In this document: piece after piece, positions 45,868 to 56,161 of the stretch
Position numbering within the stretch: position 1 is the first letter of the stretch
Layout: every line of letters starts with the position of its first letter
Source of the DNA: Vibrio plantisponsor
Lineage (GTDB): Bacteria > Pseudomonadota > Gammaproteobacteria > Enterobacterales > Vibrionaceae
Reading direction: 5' to 3'
NCBI RefSeq assembly: GCF_013041605.1
Contig: NZ_JABEQC010000004.1
Location: 62,001 to 126,000, forward strand
Length of the DNA stretch: 64,000 nucleotides
Notes under the pieces: generated by a model
Database searches by the model: none
What the model saw: only the letters and a program-made list of their open reading frames with translations
What the model was told of the DNA's origin: nothing
Position numbers and translations under genes: made by a program

Positions 45868-45914
45868 ACTGATTTGAATAACAAGATTAGCTGACTTATA
45901 AAACGAAGCTGCAT

Positions 45915-45955
45915 AAAAGACCACCCTTTCTCTTAAGAAATGGGTGGTTTTTTAT
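45915..45955. terminator. Bidirectional terminator between the ACT gene and nspC
   Basis: ACCACCC (45920-45926) and GGGTGGT (45942-45948) with A-rich and T-rich flanks, between convergent genes. Confidence 0.85.
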
Positions 45956-45968
45956 TACTCGATAAGTC

Positions 45969-47192
<1,224 letters not shown>

Positions 47193-47229
47193 CTATTAAC
47201 TATCCATCTACCCTCTCATAAGAGGTGGA

Positions 47230-48474
47230 TTATTTAAGGATATGAATCTCTGGCTGAGCTGGTTGAAGTTCAAGAACCTCCCAGTCCAGACCAATAGATG
47301 GCATAGTTTCTAGGAACGGATCCGGATTTAGCTGCTCCATGTTGAACACGCCTGAATCAGCCCATTCGCCACGGAAGAATTGCAATGCAGCAGTAATCGC
47401 AGGAACACCAGTAGTGTACGCAATCGCTTGGTGCTCTACATCTTTGTAAGCCACTTCGTGGTCTGCATTGTTGTAGATAAATACACTGCGTTGTTCACCA
47501 TTCTTCTTACCTTGAACCCAAGTACCGATACAGGTTAAACCTGTGTAGCCCGGAGCCAAAGAGGTTGGGTCTGGTAGCATGGCCTTCAGAACTTGCAGAG
47601 GTTGTACAACTGTACCGTCTTGCAGAGTTAATGGTTCAGGGCTTAGCAAACCAATGTCACGCATGCAGTTGAAGTAGTTCAAGTAGCGGTCACCGAAACC
47701 CATCCAGAATTCAATGCGTTTTGCAGGAATGAATTCTTTTAAAGAACGAACTTCATCGTGTGCCATTGAGTACACTTTGAACGGACCACATTTTGGAAAA
47801 TCAAATTCCAGCATACGAGTATGACAAGGAACAGTTTTCCACTCACCCTCTTCCCAGTAGAAAGAATCACCTTGGATTTCAAGCATGTTCGTTTCTGGGT
47901 CGAAGTTGGTTGCGAACTTCTTACCGTGATCACCCGCGTTGATGTCCATAACGTCGATAGTGTCGATTTCATCGAACAGATGCTTCGCCGCGTAAGCAGC
48001 AAACACACTAACAACACCCGGATCGAAACCAGCGCCAAGAATGCCTGTGATGCCTGCTTGTTTGAACTTTTCGCGGAAAGCCCATTGCGGATCATAAGCT
48101 TCTGGTACTTGCTGACCTTCAGAGCAAAGGTCAACAGCCACCGATGTATCTAAGTAAGATACTTTTGCCTGATAACACGCTTCCATAATTGGAACATTGA
48201 CCCATGGAGGACCAGCGTTAATCACTAAATCAGGCTTAACTTCTTCAATCAACGCCACCAATGAATCAACATCACTAGCGTTAACTGCACGAGCTTCTAG
48301 CTTCTTAGTAGAATCTTTTAAGTTATTTTTACCCTTAATCGATTCAATGATCTTCTCACACTTCCCGATAGAACGAGAAGCAATGGTAATATCACCCAGC
48401 ACGTCGTTGTTTTGAGCTGCTTTATGCGCGACAACCCAACCAACACCGCCCGCACCAATCTGTAGAATTGACAT
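47230..48474 (-). CDS. Carboxynorspermidine (carboxyspermidine) dehydrogenase
   Basis: A 414-residue NADPH-dependent enzyme of the saccharopine-dehydrogenase fold. It condenses aspartate semialdehyde with 1,3-diaminopropane to carboxynorspermidine. The Rossmann motif is QIGAGGVGWVVAHKA at the N-terminus. The family segment VINAGPPWVNVPIMEACYQ and the GAGFDPGVVSVFA region are clear. It starts 13 bp after the dat-ddc stop with AAGGTAA upstream, in one operon with its pathway partners. Confidence 0.94.
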   Translation of the reverse strand: MSILQIGAGGVGWVVAHKAAQNNDVLGDITIASRSIGKCEKIIESIKGKNNLKDSTKKLEARAVNASDVDSLVALIEEVKPDLVINAGPPWVNVPIMEACYQAKVSYLDTSVAVDLCSEGQQVPEAYDPQWAFREKFKQAGITGILGAGFDPGVVSVFAAYAAKHLFDEIDTIDVMDINAGDHGKKFATNFDPETNMLEIQGDSFYWEEGEWKTVPCHTRMLEFDFPKCGPFKVYSMAHDEVRSLKEFIPAKRIEFWMGFGDRYLNYFNCMRDIGLLSPEPLTLQDGTVVQPLQVLKAMLPDPTSLAPGYTGLTCIGTWVQGKKNGEQRSVFIYNNADHEVAYKDVEHQAIAYTTGVPAITAALQFFRGEWADSGVFNMEQLNPDPFLETMPSIGLDWEVLELQPAQPEIHILK

Positions 48475-48487
48475 TTATCCGTTACCT

Positions 48488-51373
48488 TTATTTCGCTAGC
48501 TCTGACGCTAGAGTTTCAATTTTAGCCAGTAGAGATTCGAAGTCCGAAATCTTCAAGCATGGGTTCAAGATTGTGAATTTCAAGGCAGTTTTGCCATCCA
48601 CAATGGTCTCGCCTAGTACTGCGATACCACGTACCAGCGCTTCCATTCGAACTGCTTTATTAAGCTCATCGAAATCTTTCGCTTGGCTGTCTACCGCGCG
48701 GAATAACACGGTAGACAAAGATGGTTCAGCCAAAAGCTCGAAGGCTTTATGCTGACGAACCAAATCAGCCACTTGTAGAGTTTGGTCTAACAAATGGTCG
48801 TACATTGCGCCTAGTTGTTTAGGACCGACGTTTTGCATCGTCATAAACACTTTCAAGGCATCAAAGCGTTTTGTCGTAGAGATAGACTTATCAACCAAGT
48901 TTGGCAGAGTGTCATGCTCACGGTTCAAGTAGTCTGCATGGTGAAGCAGGTACTTGAAGTTGTTTTTATCTTTTAGAAGTAGCGCACCACAGCTGATTGT
49001 TTGGAAGAACAATTTGTGGAAATCTACGCTTACTGACTGTGCACGTTCTACGCCTTTCAAACGATCTTTGTGGCTGCTTAGAATCAACGCACCGCCGTAT
49101 GCACCGTCTACGTGCATCCATAGGTCGTGTTTCTCTGCAACATCAGCAATCGTAGCTAAATCATCGATAGCACCGTGGTCAGTCGTACCCGCAGTACCTA
49201 CAACTGCAAATGGAATCAAACCTTCAGCTTTAGCTTGTTCAACCGCAGCTTCTAGTTTTGTTACATCCATAGTGCCGTTTGGAAGCGCGTCTACAGCAAG
49301 AATCGCTTTCTCACCAAGACCCATCCAAGATGCTGATTTTTGTACTGTGAAGTGTGACTTCTTAGAACAAATAATACGTAGCTTGTCTGCGTAATCAGGT
49401 AGACCTAGCTTCTGGATAGAGTGACCGCTTAGTTTGTCCGCAATCCAGTCACGAGCCAACATTAGACCCATCTGGTTACTTTGCGTACCACCGCTCGTTA
49501 CGATACCGTCAGCTTTAGCGCCTAGCTCGTACTTCTCACACATCCAATCAACAACTTTCTGCTCAACGAATGTCGCTGCAGAAGATTGGTCCCATGAATC
49601 CATTGATTGATTTAGAGAACCAATAATCGTTTCAGCAACAACAGATGGCATCAATGGTGGAGTGTGTAAGTGAGCAATACAGTCTGGGTGTTGAACCATA
49701 ATTGAGTTCTTAACCACTAGCTCTGCAGTGTCTGAAATCACTTCTTTTAGTGACGCGTTCTTGTTATCAAGATCTACCGCATAAATGGCTTCTTCCAATG
49801 CTTTTGGATTCATACCAGAATATGGTGCGTTCACTTCTGCAAATACTGCTTTCATTGCAGCAGTTGTGTGGTTCATTACACGTGCAAATTCTGCGCTGCC
49901 CATTGAACCAGTGTGGATGAAGTGCTTCTTCCACTCTTGGTTGCTTGGCTCTGGGTCTTTATGACCGCCACCAGCAGCAAGAATTGCTTCTTCTAGCGTA
50001 CGTAGTGCGAAGTCGATTTGCTCGAAAGAGATAATCAATGGAGGAAGGAAACGAATAACCGAACCGTCACGACCACCTTTCTCTACCATCAAACCACGCT
50101 CAAGAGCCGCACGTTGAATAGCGAGTGTTAGTTGCGGTGCAGATTTTGGCTCACCGAACTTGTTTAGCTCGCCGCTTGGATCTTGAATTTCAAGACCTAG
50201 CATCAAACCTTTACCACGTACTTCTGCAACACAGTTTACGCGGCTTTGGATTTTCTCTAACCCCATGCGTAGATATTGACCCGCAATGTTTGCGTGCTCT
50301 ACAAGGTTATCACGAGTGATGATTTCCAGTGCTTTAGCACCTGACACCATAGCTAGCTGGTTACCACGGAAAGTACCGGTGTGTTCACCTGGTTTCCATG
50401 TATCAAACTTCTTGTTAATAACCAGAATCGCCATTGGCAGACCACCACCAATCGCTTTAGATAGACATAGTACGTCTGGAATAATTCCCGCTTCTTCAAA
50501 CGCGAAGTTGTAGCCAGATTTACCTACACCACATTGGATCTCATCAAAGATCAGTAGAATGCCGTGCTCATCACAGATACGACGTAGTTCACGTAGGAAA
50601 TGTGCAGGAGCAGGGATAACACCGCCTTCACCTTGAACAGGCTCTACGATAATCGCAGCAGGCTTCATGATACCTGCTTCGTCATCGTTAAGAAGACGTT
50701 CAATGTAACGAATGCTCGCTTTCGCACCTTCTTCGCCACCTAGGCCAAACGGACAACGTAGGCTGTATGGGAAAGGCATAAAGTGAACATCTGACATCAA
50801 ACCAGTACGACGAGCTTTGGTGTTCAGGTTACCCATCATGCCCATAGTACCGTTAGTCATACCATGGTAAGCACCACGGAACGCAAACATGGTATTACGG
50901 CCTGTTGTTTGTTTAGCAAGCTTAATCGCCGCTTCAACAGCGTCCGCACCAGATGGACCACAGAACTGAACAACACAGTTGTCACCAAGTTCAGAAGGAA
51001 GAAAACCTTTTACTGCTTTAATAAAGTCAGTTTTAGATTTTGTTGGGATATCCAGTGTTTGATATGGCAAACCAGAATCAAGCTGTTGCTTAAGCGCTTG
51101 GTTAATCTCTGGGTGGTTGTAACCTAAAGCCAGAGTACCCGCACCCGCCAAACAATCTAGGAAGATTTGGCCACGTGTATCTTCTACTAAACAACCATAA
51201 GCTTGTTTAATAGCGATAGGTAATCGACGTGGGTAAGAACGAACTTCTGATTCATGCGCAGCTTGGTCAAGCAACACTTCATCCGGAGTCAGATCATACA
51301 ATCCGTCTAGTACTGGAATTTGGTTAGACATAATGGTTGCGATAGTGTTATCGACTTCAAAGGCTGTACTCAT
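48488..51373 (-). CDS. Fused diaminobutyrate aminotransferase / L-2,4-diaminobutyrate decarboxylase
   Basis: A 961-residue bifunctional PLP protein. The N-terminal half (about 1-450) is a class III aminotransferase that makes L-2,4-diaminobutyrate from aspartate semialdehyde; its PLP lysine is K306 in LSKAIGGGLPMA and the cofactor aspartate is in LIFDEIQCG. The C-terminal half (about 480-961) is a group II decarboxylase giving 1,3-diaminopropane; its PLP lysine is in VDFHKLFFQ, with the preceding HVDGAYGGA motif. This fusion is known in Vibrio. ATG 51373 is 6 nt after AAGGTG. A long structured leader with a terminator lies upstream. Confidence 0.95.
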   Translation of the reverse strand: MSTAFEVDNTIATIMSNQIPVLDGLYDLTPDEVLLDQAAHESEVRSYPRRLPIAIKQAYGCLVEDTRGQIFLDCLAGAGTLALGYNHPEINQALKQQLDSGLPYQTLDIPTKSKTDFIKAVKGFLPSELGDNCVVQFCGPSGADAVEAAIKLAKQTTGRNTMFAFRGAYHGMTNGTMGMMGNLNTKARRTGLMSDVHFMPFPYSLRCPFGLGGEEGAKASIRYIERLLNDDEAGIMKPAAIIVEPVQGEGGVIPAPAHFLRELRRICDEHGILLIFDEIQCGVGKSGYNFAFEEAGIIPDVLCLSKAIGGGLPMAILVINKKFDTWKPGEHTGTFRGNQLAMVSGAKALEIITRDNLVEHANIAGQYLRMGLEKIQSRVNCVAEVRGKGLMLGLEIQDPSGELNKFGEPKSAPQLTLAIQRAALERGLMVEKGGRDGSVIRFLPPLIISFEQIDFALRTLEEAILAAGGGHKDPEPSNQEWKKHFIHTGSMGSAEFARVMNHTTAAMKAVFAEVNAPYSGMNPKALEEAIYAVDLDNKNASLKEVISDTAELVVKNSIMVQHPDCIAHLHTPPLMPSVVAETIIGSLNQSMDSWDQSSAATFVEQKVVDWMCEKYELGAKADGIVTSGGTQSNQMGLMLARDWIADKLSGHSIQKLGLPDYADKLRIICSKKSHFTVQKSASWMGLGEKAILAVDALPNGTMDVTKLEAAVEQAKAEGLIPFAVVGTAGTTDHGAIDDLATIADVAEKHDLWMHVDGAYGGALILSSHKDRLKGVERAQSVSVDFHKLFFQTISCGALLLKDKNNFKYLLHHADYLNREHDTLPNLVDKSISTTKRFDALKVFMTMQNVGPKQLGAMYDHLLDQTLQVADLVRQHKAFELLAEPSLSTVLFRAVDSQAKDFDELNKAVRMEALVRGIAVLGETIVDGKTALKFTILNPCLKISDFESLLAKIETLASELAK

Positions 51374-51445
51374 CTTCATCACCTTGAAAAATAAAAATTT
51401 CCGTTCATTTCCCGTACGTCAGTAAAAGAGAGAAATGACAAATAG

Positions 51446-51480
51446 CAAAAAATTCCGAATGCATTAAGCAAATACGGAAT
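51446..51480 (-). terminator. Attenuator-type terminator in the dat-ddc leader
   Basis: On the minus strand ATTCCG and CGGAAT close a stem that also pairs TGC with GCA and is followed by six T. It lies about 73 nt before the dat-ddc start, inside the leader. Confidence 0.7.
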
Positions 51481-51484
51481 ACGT

Positions 51485-51757
51485 GTCATCAGATTGATGA
51501 CGATTAACTAAATCAGAGGTTCAAGGTTCTGTAATGCTGCTGTCTTGATAAACAGGGCATTCTGGAAGTACAAAGCTGATTCGTGGTTGTAGTTTAAATG
51601 AAATCAATGTTGGGTATCCCATTCACATGCTGTTCCCACAGCAAGAGTATCCCGTCTATCAGTAAAAGGACTTACTGATACCTACCCTACGTAATGTCAC
51701 AATCAGCCTGAATGGTCATTACGCGTATCCCCCAGAAACTCTGTCTGAGATTGGGGC
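51485..51757 (-). ncRNA. Structured cis-regulatory leader RNA of dat-ddc (DABA-DC-AT-like)
   Basis: This minus-strand leader contains many helices. CCCC/GGGG with CAGA/TCTG lies at about 51729-51756, and GTAATG/CATTAC at 51691-51722. A perfect 9-bp hairpin TATCAGTAA/TTACTGATA occupies 51657-51680. GCTGT/ACAGC lies near 51628-51644, AATGC/GCATT enclosing CTGT/ACAG at 51533-51561, and GTCATCA/TGATGAC at 51485-51501. GGGATAC occurs three times (complement at 51614-51620, 51647-51653, 51725-51731). An intrinsic terminator follows. From memory, a computationally described Vibrionales RNA motif named DABA-DC-AT precedes these genes. Ligand and mechanism are not known to me. Confidence 0.7.
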
Positions 51758-51871
51758 GGAAATTAACATAAAACGGTGGCTTTTTGCAATATGAAATCAT
51801 GTAAAAATAATGCTCTTTATTACAAATCAAACACATAATATTGAGCAAATAATTGGTACTGAATTCGAGAT

Positions 51872-51901
51872 AAAGAAAAGCCCCTGCTTAGCAAGGGCTT
51901 T
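51872..51901 (-). terminator. Terminator of the adhesin gene
   Basis: On the minus strand AAGCCCTTGC and GCAGGGGCTT pair (one G-T) around TAA, followed by TTTTCTTT. Confidence 0.85.
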
Positions 51902-51917
51902 GAAACGCTAATATTAA

Positions 51918-54497
51918 CTATGAAGTGGTGTCGGTGGTTTTTAATACATCATTCAAGAAAGCTGCTGCATCAAAACTTCCGCCGACCTCATATGCAGTTA
52001 AATCAAGATTTTCAATTACAATGCTTTGCTCACCAGCATCATGAGTAACAGTTAGGACCACATCATTATCGCCTGTTGATACTACAATGTCTTCGTTTGC
52101 AAGGAGTTGAGCAATATCTTGCCCAGTAGACTCATCAGTCAATATTGAACCTATCTCAATCGAGTCAGTACCTACAGTAAAGTTTTTAACTGTGTCAACA
52201 CTGTTATCTAAAGCGGAATCAAGCCAAGTGAAGATATTGGCCTCATCATTCCCATATAATGTTTCACTACCAGTCTCAGCGGTAACGATACCTTGCTGGT
52301 CAGGGAATACTTGTTGATTAATATCTAAAGTAACCGTAGCCACTTCGCTCATTGCTAATTCTGAATCAACCGCCATGTATTTGAAACTATCTTCAGAAGT
52401 TATCAATTGCTCTCCAGTTAAATCGCCTAAAACGTAATTACTCACCGCTGAAGTAAAGTAAACACCAACAACAGGATTATCTGTATCGCTAACAATATAT
52501 TCACCCTCATCAAAATAGCCATACCCTTGTCCGTTATTATCATCTAGCGTACCATTAAGTAATTCATACGTGACTGTAACTGGTTTAGCATTTACGTAAG
52601 CAGGGTTCACACCATCCAAGATAAAGTTAATAGATGTAAGTGGATTCTCACTTAAATCAATATGAAGTGTCTCACCTACATTCATTCCACCACCACCCTC
52701 GGTACCAATCCCCGTACCTTGGTTATCATTTACTCCTTGAAAATAATCCAGATCAGGGTAAACAACATTACCGCTTTGACCATTTACGTCCCAAGCAGAT
52801 ACCGTGATTTGTGCTCCATTATCTAGTTTGATTATGCACGGATTATTATTGGTGTCGGATAAACTCCACTTATTTGAACTTAAGTGGAACTCTTCGTTGT
52901 CATCTTGTACATATTTAATATTGTCTGGATTTAGGAGCTTAAAGCTATCCACAGTACCTAAATCATCATTAATGTCATATAAGTAAGATTCATCTAGTAC
53001 GATAAACGTAGTTTCAGAAGTGTAATACCTCAACTCTCCTAAATCTGGAAGGTCAGTTATTACCACATAGAGGTCTTGAGTAACTAAAGGAGAATCTACT
53101 TCTGCGTCAGAAATATGGTCATCATCCGCTCCTACAGTTGTATCAAAAACAATGGAAACCTCCGTTTTATCACTCACTGTAACGGTAAAGTCTTCAGCTA
53201 CTGGCGCTTCATTAATATTTATTTCATTTAATGTCACATTAATATCAGTGTAATTTTCAACGTCTCCATCTCCTTGCTCGTCGACCTCCGTCGCTCTCAC
53301 TACAAGGTTATGAACATTACTTATTGCTTCATAATCGTTGGTAAACGCAGCCGCTCCTTCAGTCGTCAGCCTTATATTTCCGTCATTATCAATAACAAAA
53401 TAGGGGTACGCTTTCTCAGTATCGTCGGCACCATAAACATTCGTTACAATACTGTAGGTAACTGCCTCCCCTTCTGGGTCAACTGCTGAAACTGTACCTA
53501 TAACATCGTCTGTGGAGCTCATTTCGTTATAAAAGAACTCATAATCATCAACTGGTTGAGGTGTCTCTGAGCCCTCACCTTCATCTCCTGTTGAGACAAA
53601 CACTGGAACTTCATCAACATCAACTTCGTTTAATGTCACATTAATATCAGTGTAATTTTCAACGTCTCCATCTCCTTGCTCGTCGACCTCCGTCGCTCTC
53701 ACTACAAGGTTATGAACATTACTTATTGCTTCATAATCGTTGGTAAACGCAGCCGCTCCTTCAGTCGTCAGCCTTATATTTCCGTCATTATCAATAACAA
53801 AATAGGGGTACGCTTTCTCAGTATCGTCGGCACCATAAACATTCGTTACAATACTGTAGGTAACTGCCTCCCCTTCTGGGTCAACTGCTGAAACTGTACC
53901 TATAACATCGTCTGTGGAGCTCATTTCGTTATAAAAGAACTCATAATCATCAACTGGTTGAGGTGTCTCTGAGCCCTCACCTTCATCTCCTGTTGAGACA
54001 AACACAGGAGACTCATCCTCAACTAATGGCACAACATTTACCACAGGGTCGATAGGTGCAAGAGCTTGGGCTATAACTAGGTCAATTGCCAAACTTTGTG
54101 TCTGAGAAAGCCCAGGATCTTGAAGACCATGAGTATCAAATGCGGTTTGAGCGAGTACCTCAGCAAGCGTCATATCAATTGTGCCCGTATCGGTTGGGCT
54201 GGAACCATTGGCTCCACCTGCTGCGGTTGCTTGGTCTGGATTTAGTGTTGGGTCAACACCCTGCTCCAATTGAGCAAGAATTTGAGCAACTTCATCATCA
54301 ATATTGAGCGGAGTCTGCTGATCATTCGCTTGAATCAACTGAGCCTGAACTTGCGGGTTAGCATCATCACTAACCGTCATGACAACCTCACCGGGAGCAG
54401 GTTGAGCACCAGCGGTAAGTTCTCGAATTTGACCTTGCCTATCAATGACCAAAGTTATGTTGGCTAACATAAACTGGCTGAGTGTACGTGCATTCAT
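51918..54497 (-). CDS. Short LapA-like type I-secreted adhesin
   Basis: An 859-residue acidic surface protein. Residues 1-95 look like a LapA-type retention module: LEQGVDPTLNP followed by TAAG at 91-94, the double-alanine cleavage site used by LapG-type proteases. Two identical cadherin-like repeats of 134 residues follow (about 165-432). Further beta domains come next, then a C-terminal type I secretion signal (SETLYGNDEANIFTWLD, DTVKNFTVGTDSIEI, AFLNDVL). LapA-family adhesins are usually several thousand residues, so this one is short. A GTG at 54527 is an alternative start. It is divergent from TolC-like and OmpA-like genes; no LapB/LapC or LapD/LapG homologue is in the window. Confidence 0.85.
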   Translation of the reverse strand: MNARTLSQFMLANITLVIDRQGQIRELTAGAQPAPGEVVMTVSDDANPQVQAQLIQANDQQTPLNIDDEVAQILAQLEQGVDPTLNPDQATAAGGANGSSPTDTGTIDMTLAEVLAQTAFDTHGLQDPGLSQTQSLAIDLVIAQALAPIDPVVNVVPLVEDESPVFVSTGDEGEGSETPQPVDDYEFFYNEMSSTDDVIGTVSAVDPEGEAVTYSIVTNVYGADDTEKAYPYFVIDNDGNIRLTTEGAAAFTNDYEAISNVHNLVVRATEVDEQGDGDVENYTDINVTLNEVDVDEVPVFVSTGDEGEGSETPQPVDDYEFFYNEMSSTDDVIGTVSAVDPEGEAVTYSIVTNVYGADDTEKAYPYFVIDNDGNIRLTTEGAAAFTNDYEAISNVHNLVVRATEVDEQGDGDVENYTDINVTLNEININEAPVAEDFTVTVSDKTEVSIVFDTTVGADDDHISDAEVDSPLVTQDLYVVITDLPDLGELRYYTSETTFIVLDESYLYDINDDLGTVDSFKLLNPDNIKYVQDDNEEFHLSSNKWSLSDTNNNPCIIKLDNGAQITVSAWDVNGQSGNVVYPDLDYFQGVNDNQGTGIGTEGGGGMNVGETLHIDLSENPLTSINFILDGVNPAYVNAKPVTVTYELLNGTLDDNNGQGYGYFDEGEYIVSDTDNPVVGVYFTSAVSNYVLGDLTGEQLITSEDSFKYMAVDSELAMSEVATVTLDINQQVFPDQQGIVTAETGSETLYGNDEANIFTWLDSALDNSVDTVKNFTVGTDSIEIGSILTDESTGQDIAQLLANEDIVVSTGDNDVVLTVTHDAGEQSIVIENLDLTAYEVGGSFDAAAFLNDVLKTTDTTS
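53227..53603 (-). repeat. Tandem direct repeat in the adhesin gene, copy A
   Basis: This 377-bp stretch is identical, base for base, to 53629-54005; the period is 402 bp. It encodes most of one cadherin-like domain. Confidence 0.95.
53629..54005 (-). repeat. Tandem direct repeat in the adhesin gene, copy B
   Basis: Second copy, identical to 53227-53603. Flanking bases differ (for example T at 53604 against A at 54006), which marks the repeat edges. Confidence 0.95.
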
Positions 54498-54845
54498 GAG
54501 CCTATTCCCTATGAGCGTAGATAACACGTATGAGCACCCTGTCTAAATTTTGCTTGTTCTCAGGTGTTCACACGCCACTGCGTAAGCAGTTTTTCATGCT
54601 TTAACATTAGTAAGTGCTAATTGCACATTCAACTCATTTAGTAGAGTGAAGAATCAAATATCAACTAAGGTTTCAATATATAAGGAAAATTATCATTGGT
54701 ACTTTCTTGAACTAAACTCACAAAATCCTATTTTATAAACTAAGCTTGCATAAACTAAGGCATGACCTTTGGACGCTCGCCACTTACAAAATGAAGTATC
54801 TCAATGGTCGAGTAAGAGATGATTCCATACTTAAGGAGCTTCATA
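54498..54845. promoter_or_regulatory. Divergent adhesin-tolC-like control region
   Basis: A gap of about 348 bp between divergently transcribed genes. A short hairpin ACTGC/GCAGT followed by five T lies at 54577-54595. No other operator or gene is recognised; regulation by c-di-GMP factors is plausible but not visible. Confidence 0.35.
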
Positions 54846-56159
54846 GTGAAACGGAAACTTTCATTCTTAACAGGATGTTTGATACTAGCTTCCGCCTCTG
54901 CTCACGCACAAACACTCGAGCAAGCAGTCGCAATCGCTTTTTCAAACAACCCTGATATCAAGGCTAGCTACAATCAATACGTCAGTACGGTGAATGACAG
55001 CAAAGCATCTGGTGGTAAGTACCTTCCTACTATCGACTTAGATGCAGGTATTGGTTATGAAGGCATTCGTCCTGCAGCAACAAGTGGACGAGAAGATACC
55101 GACCTCACCCGAAAAGAAGCCAGCATCATCCTAAATCAATTGTTATGGGATGGTAATGGTACACTCAACGATATGGACAGAACGGCCGCCGAAGCCGAAT
55201 CCACAAGATTACAACTATTAGATGATGCATCGAACTTGGCGCTACAGGTAACCGACGTCTATTTAAACGCAGTGAAAGCAACAGAAATTCTTGCACTGTC
55301 AGAAAGTAATCTAGCGGTTCACATCGACATTTACCGCGACATCAAGAAGCGAGTCGATTCAGGTGTAGGCTCAACGGCAGATTTAACTCAAGTAGAAGCA
55401 CGTATTGCCAAAGCACAAGGCAACCTGCTTGCGGCTCAGAACAACCTTTTTGATACTCATACCCAGTTTCGCCGCTTAGTGGGACAAGAACCTCTCGGCT
55501 TGATTTATCCTCGTGCGGATGTGTCTAAGATCCCATTGTCGCTCACTGATGCATTAGTTGAGGCATTTGATAAACACCCAGTAATCAAGATTGCGAAAAC
55601 GGATGTTGACGCTGCGCGTTTCCAATACAAACAGTCTAAAGCTCCTTATTATCCGACTTTCTCCGTTGAAGCTCGCCAAACATGGCGAGACGACGCTGGC
55701 GGTTATGAAGGTGGCGCGGATGAAACCGTTGCTATGCTGCGCATGAGATACAACCTTTATAACGGTGGTAGTGATAGTGACCGCAGTGAAAGCTCTGCTT
55801 ATCAGTTAAACAAAGCGAAAGATTTACGAGACAGTGCTTATCGACAAATCGAAGAGAGCCTCCGGTTATCTTGGAGTGCGTTGGATTTAACGCTCCAACA
55901 GAAAAACTTCCTAGCTGACCACGTAGACTCAGCAGCACAAACGGTGATTGCGTACGAAAAGCAATACGGTATTGGTCAACGAACCTTACTAGACTTATTG
56001 AACACCGAAAACGAGCTGTTTGAAGCTCGTAAAGAGTACCTCGATGCTCACTATGCTGAACAGTATGCCAAATATCGTGTTATGAACGCGACGGGCGTAT
56101 TGATAGACGCGCTTTTGGTTGATGTTCCTGAAGAATGGACCAAGGAAGTGGAGTATTAA
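54846..56159 (+). CDS. TolC-family outer-membrane channel (LapE/AggA-like)
   Basis: A 437-residue outer-membrane efflux-type protein, probably the exit pore of a type I secretion system. The start is GTG 54846, with AAGGAG 7 nt upstream; an in-frame ATG at 54819 precedes the ribosome-binding site and is rejected. The signal peptide ends ASAHA. The two repeated halves each carry TolC-type signatures (ALEQ-like QTLEQAVAIAFSNNPDI and SLTDALVEAFDKHPVI). The ends of the coiled-coil helices (YGIGQRTLLDLLNTENELFEA) are also seen. Divergence from a LapA-like adhesin gene suggests that adhesin as its cargo. The OmpA-like gene follows after 2 bp. Confidence 0.92.
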   Translation: MKRKLSFLTGCLILASASAHAQTLEQAVAIAFSNNPDIKASYNQYVSTVNDSKASGGKYLPTIDLDAGIGYEGIRPAATSGREDTDLTRKEASIILNQLLWDGNGTLNDMDRTAAEAESTRLQLLDDASNLALQVTDVYLNAVKATEILALSESNLAVHIDIYRDIKKRVDSGVGSTADLTQVEARIAKAQGNLLAAQNNLFDTHTQFRRLVGQEPLGLIYPRADVSKIPLSLTDALVEAFDKHPVIKIAKTDVDAARFQYKQSKAPYYPTFSVEARQTWRDDAGGYEGGADETVAMLRMRYNLYNGGSDSDRSESSAYQLNKAKDLRDSAYRQIEESLRLSWSALDLTLQQKNFLADHVDSAAQTVIAYEKQYGIGQRTLLDLLNTENELFEARKEYLDAHYAEQYAKYRVMNATGVLIDALLVDVPEEWTKEVEY

Positions 56160-56161
56160 AT

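Noticed and set aside
48954-49394. A 146-codon open frame antisense to dat-ddc
   Set aside because: It lies wholly inside a well-supported gene, with low-complexity translation and no start signal.
53227-54005. Possible CRISPR-like or mobile repeat
   Set aside because: The repeats are long, tandem, in frame and encode a cadherin-like protein domain.
54577-54595. Short hairpin with T-run in the adhesin/tolC-like promoter gap as a terminator
   Set aside because: Only a 5-bp stem and no upstream + strand gene to terminate; mentioned in the region entry only.
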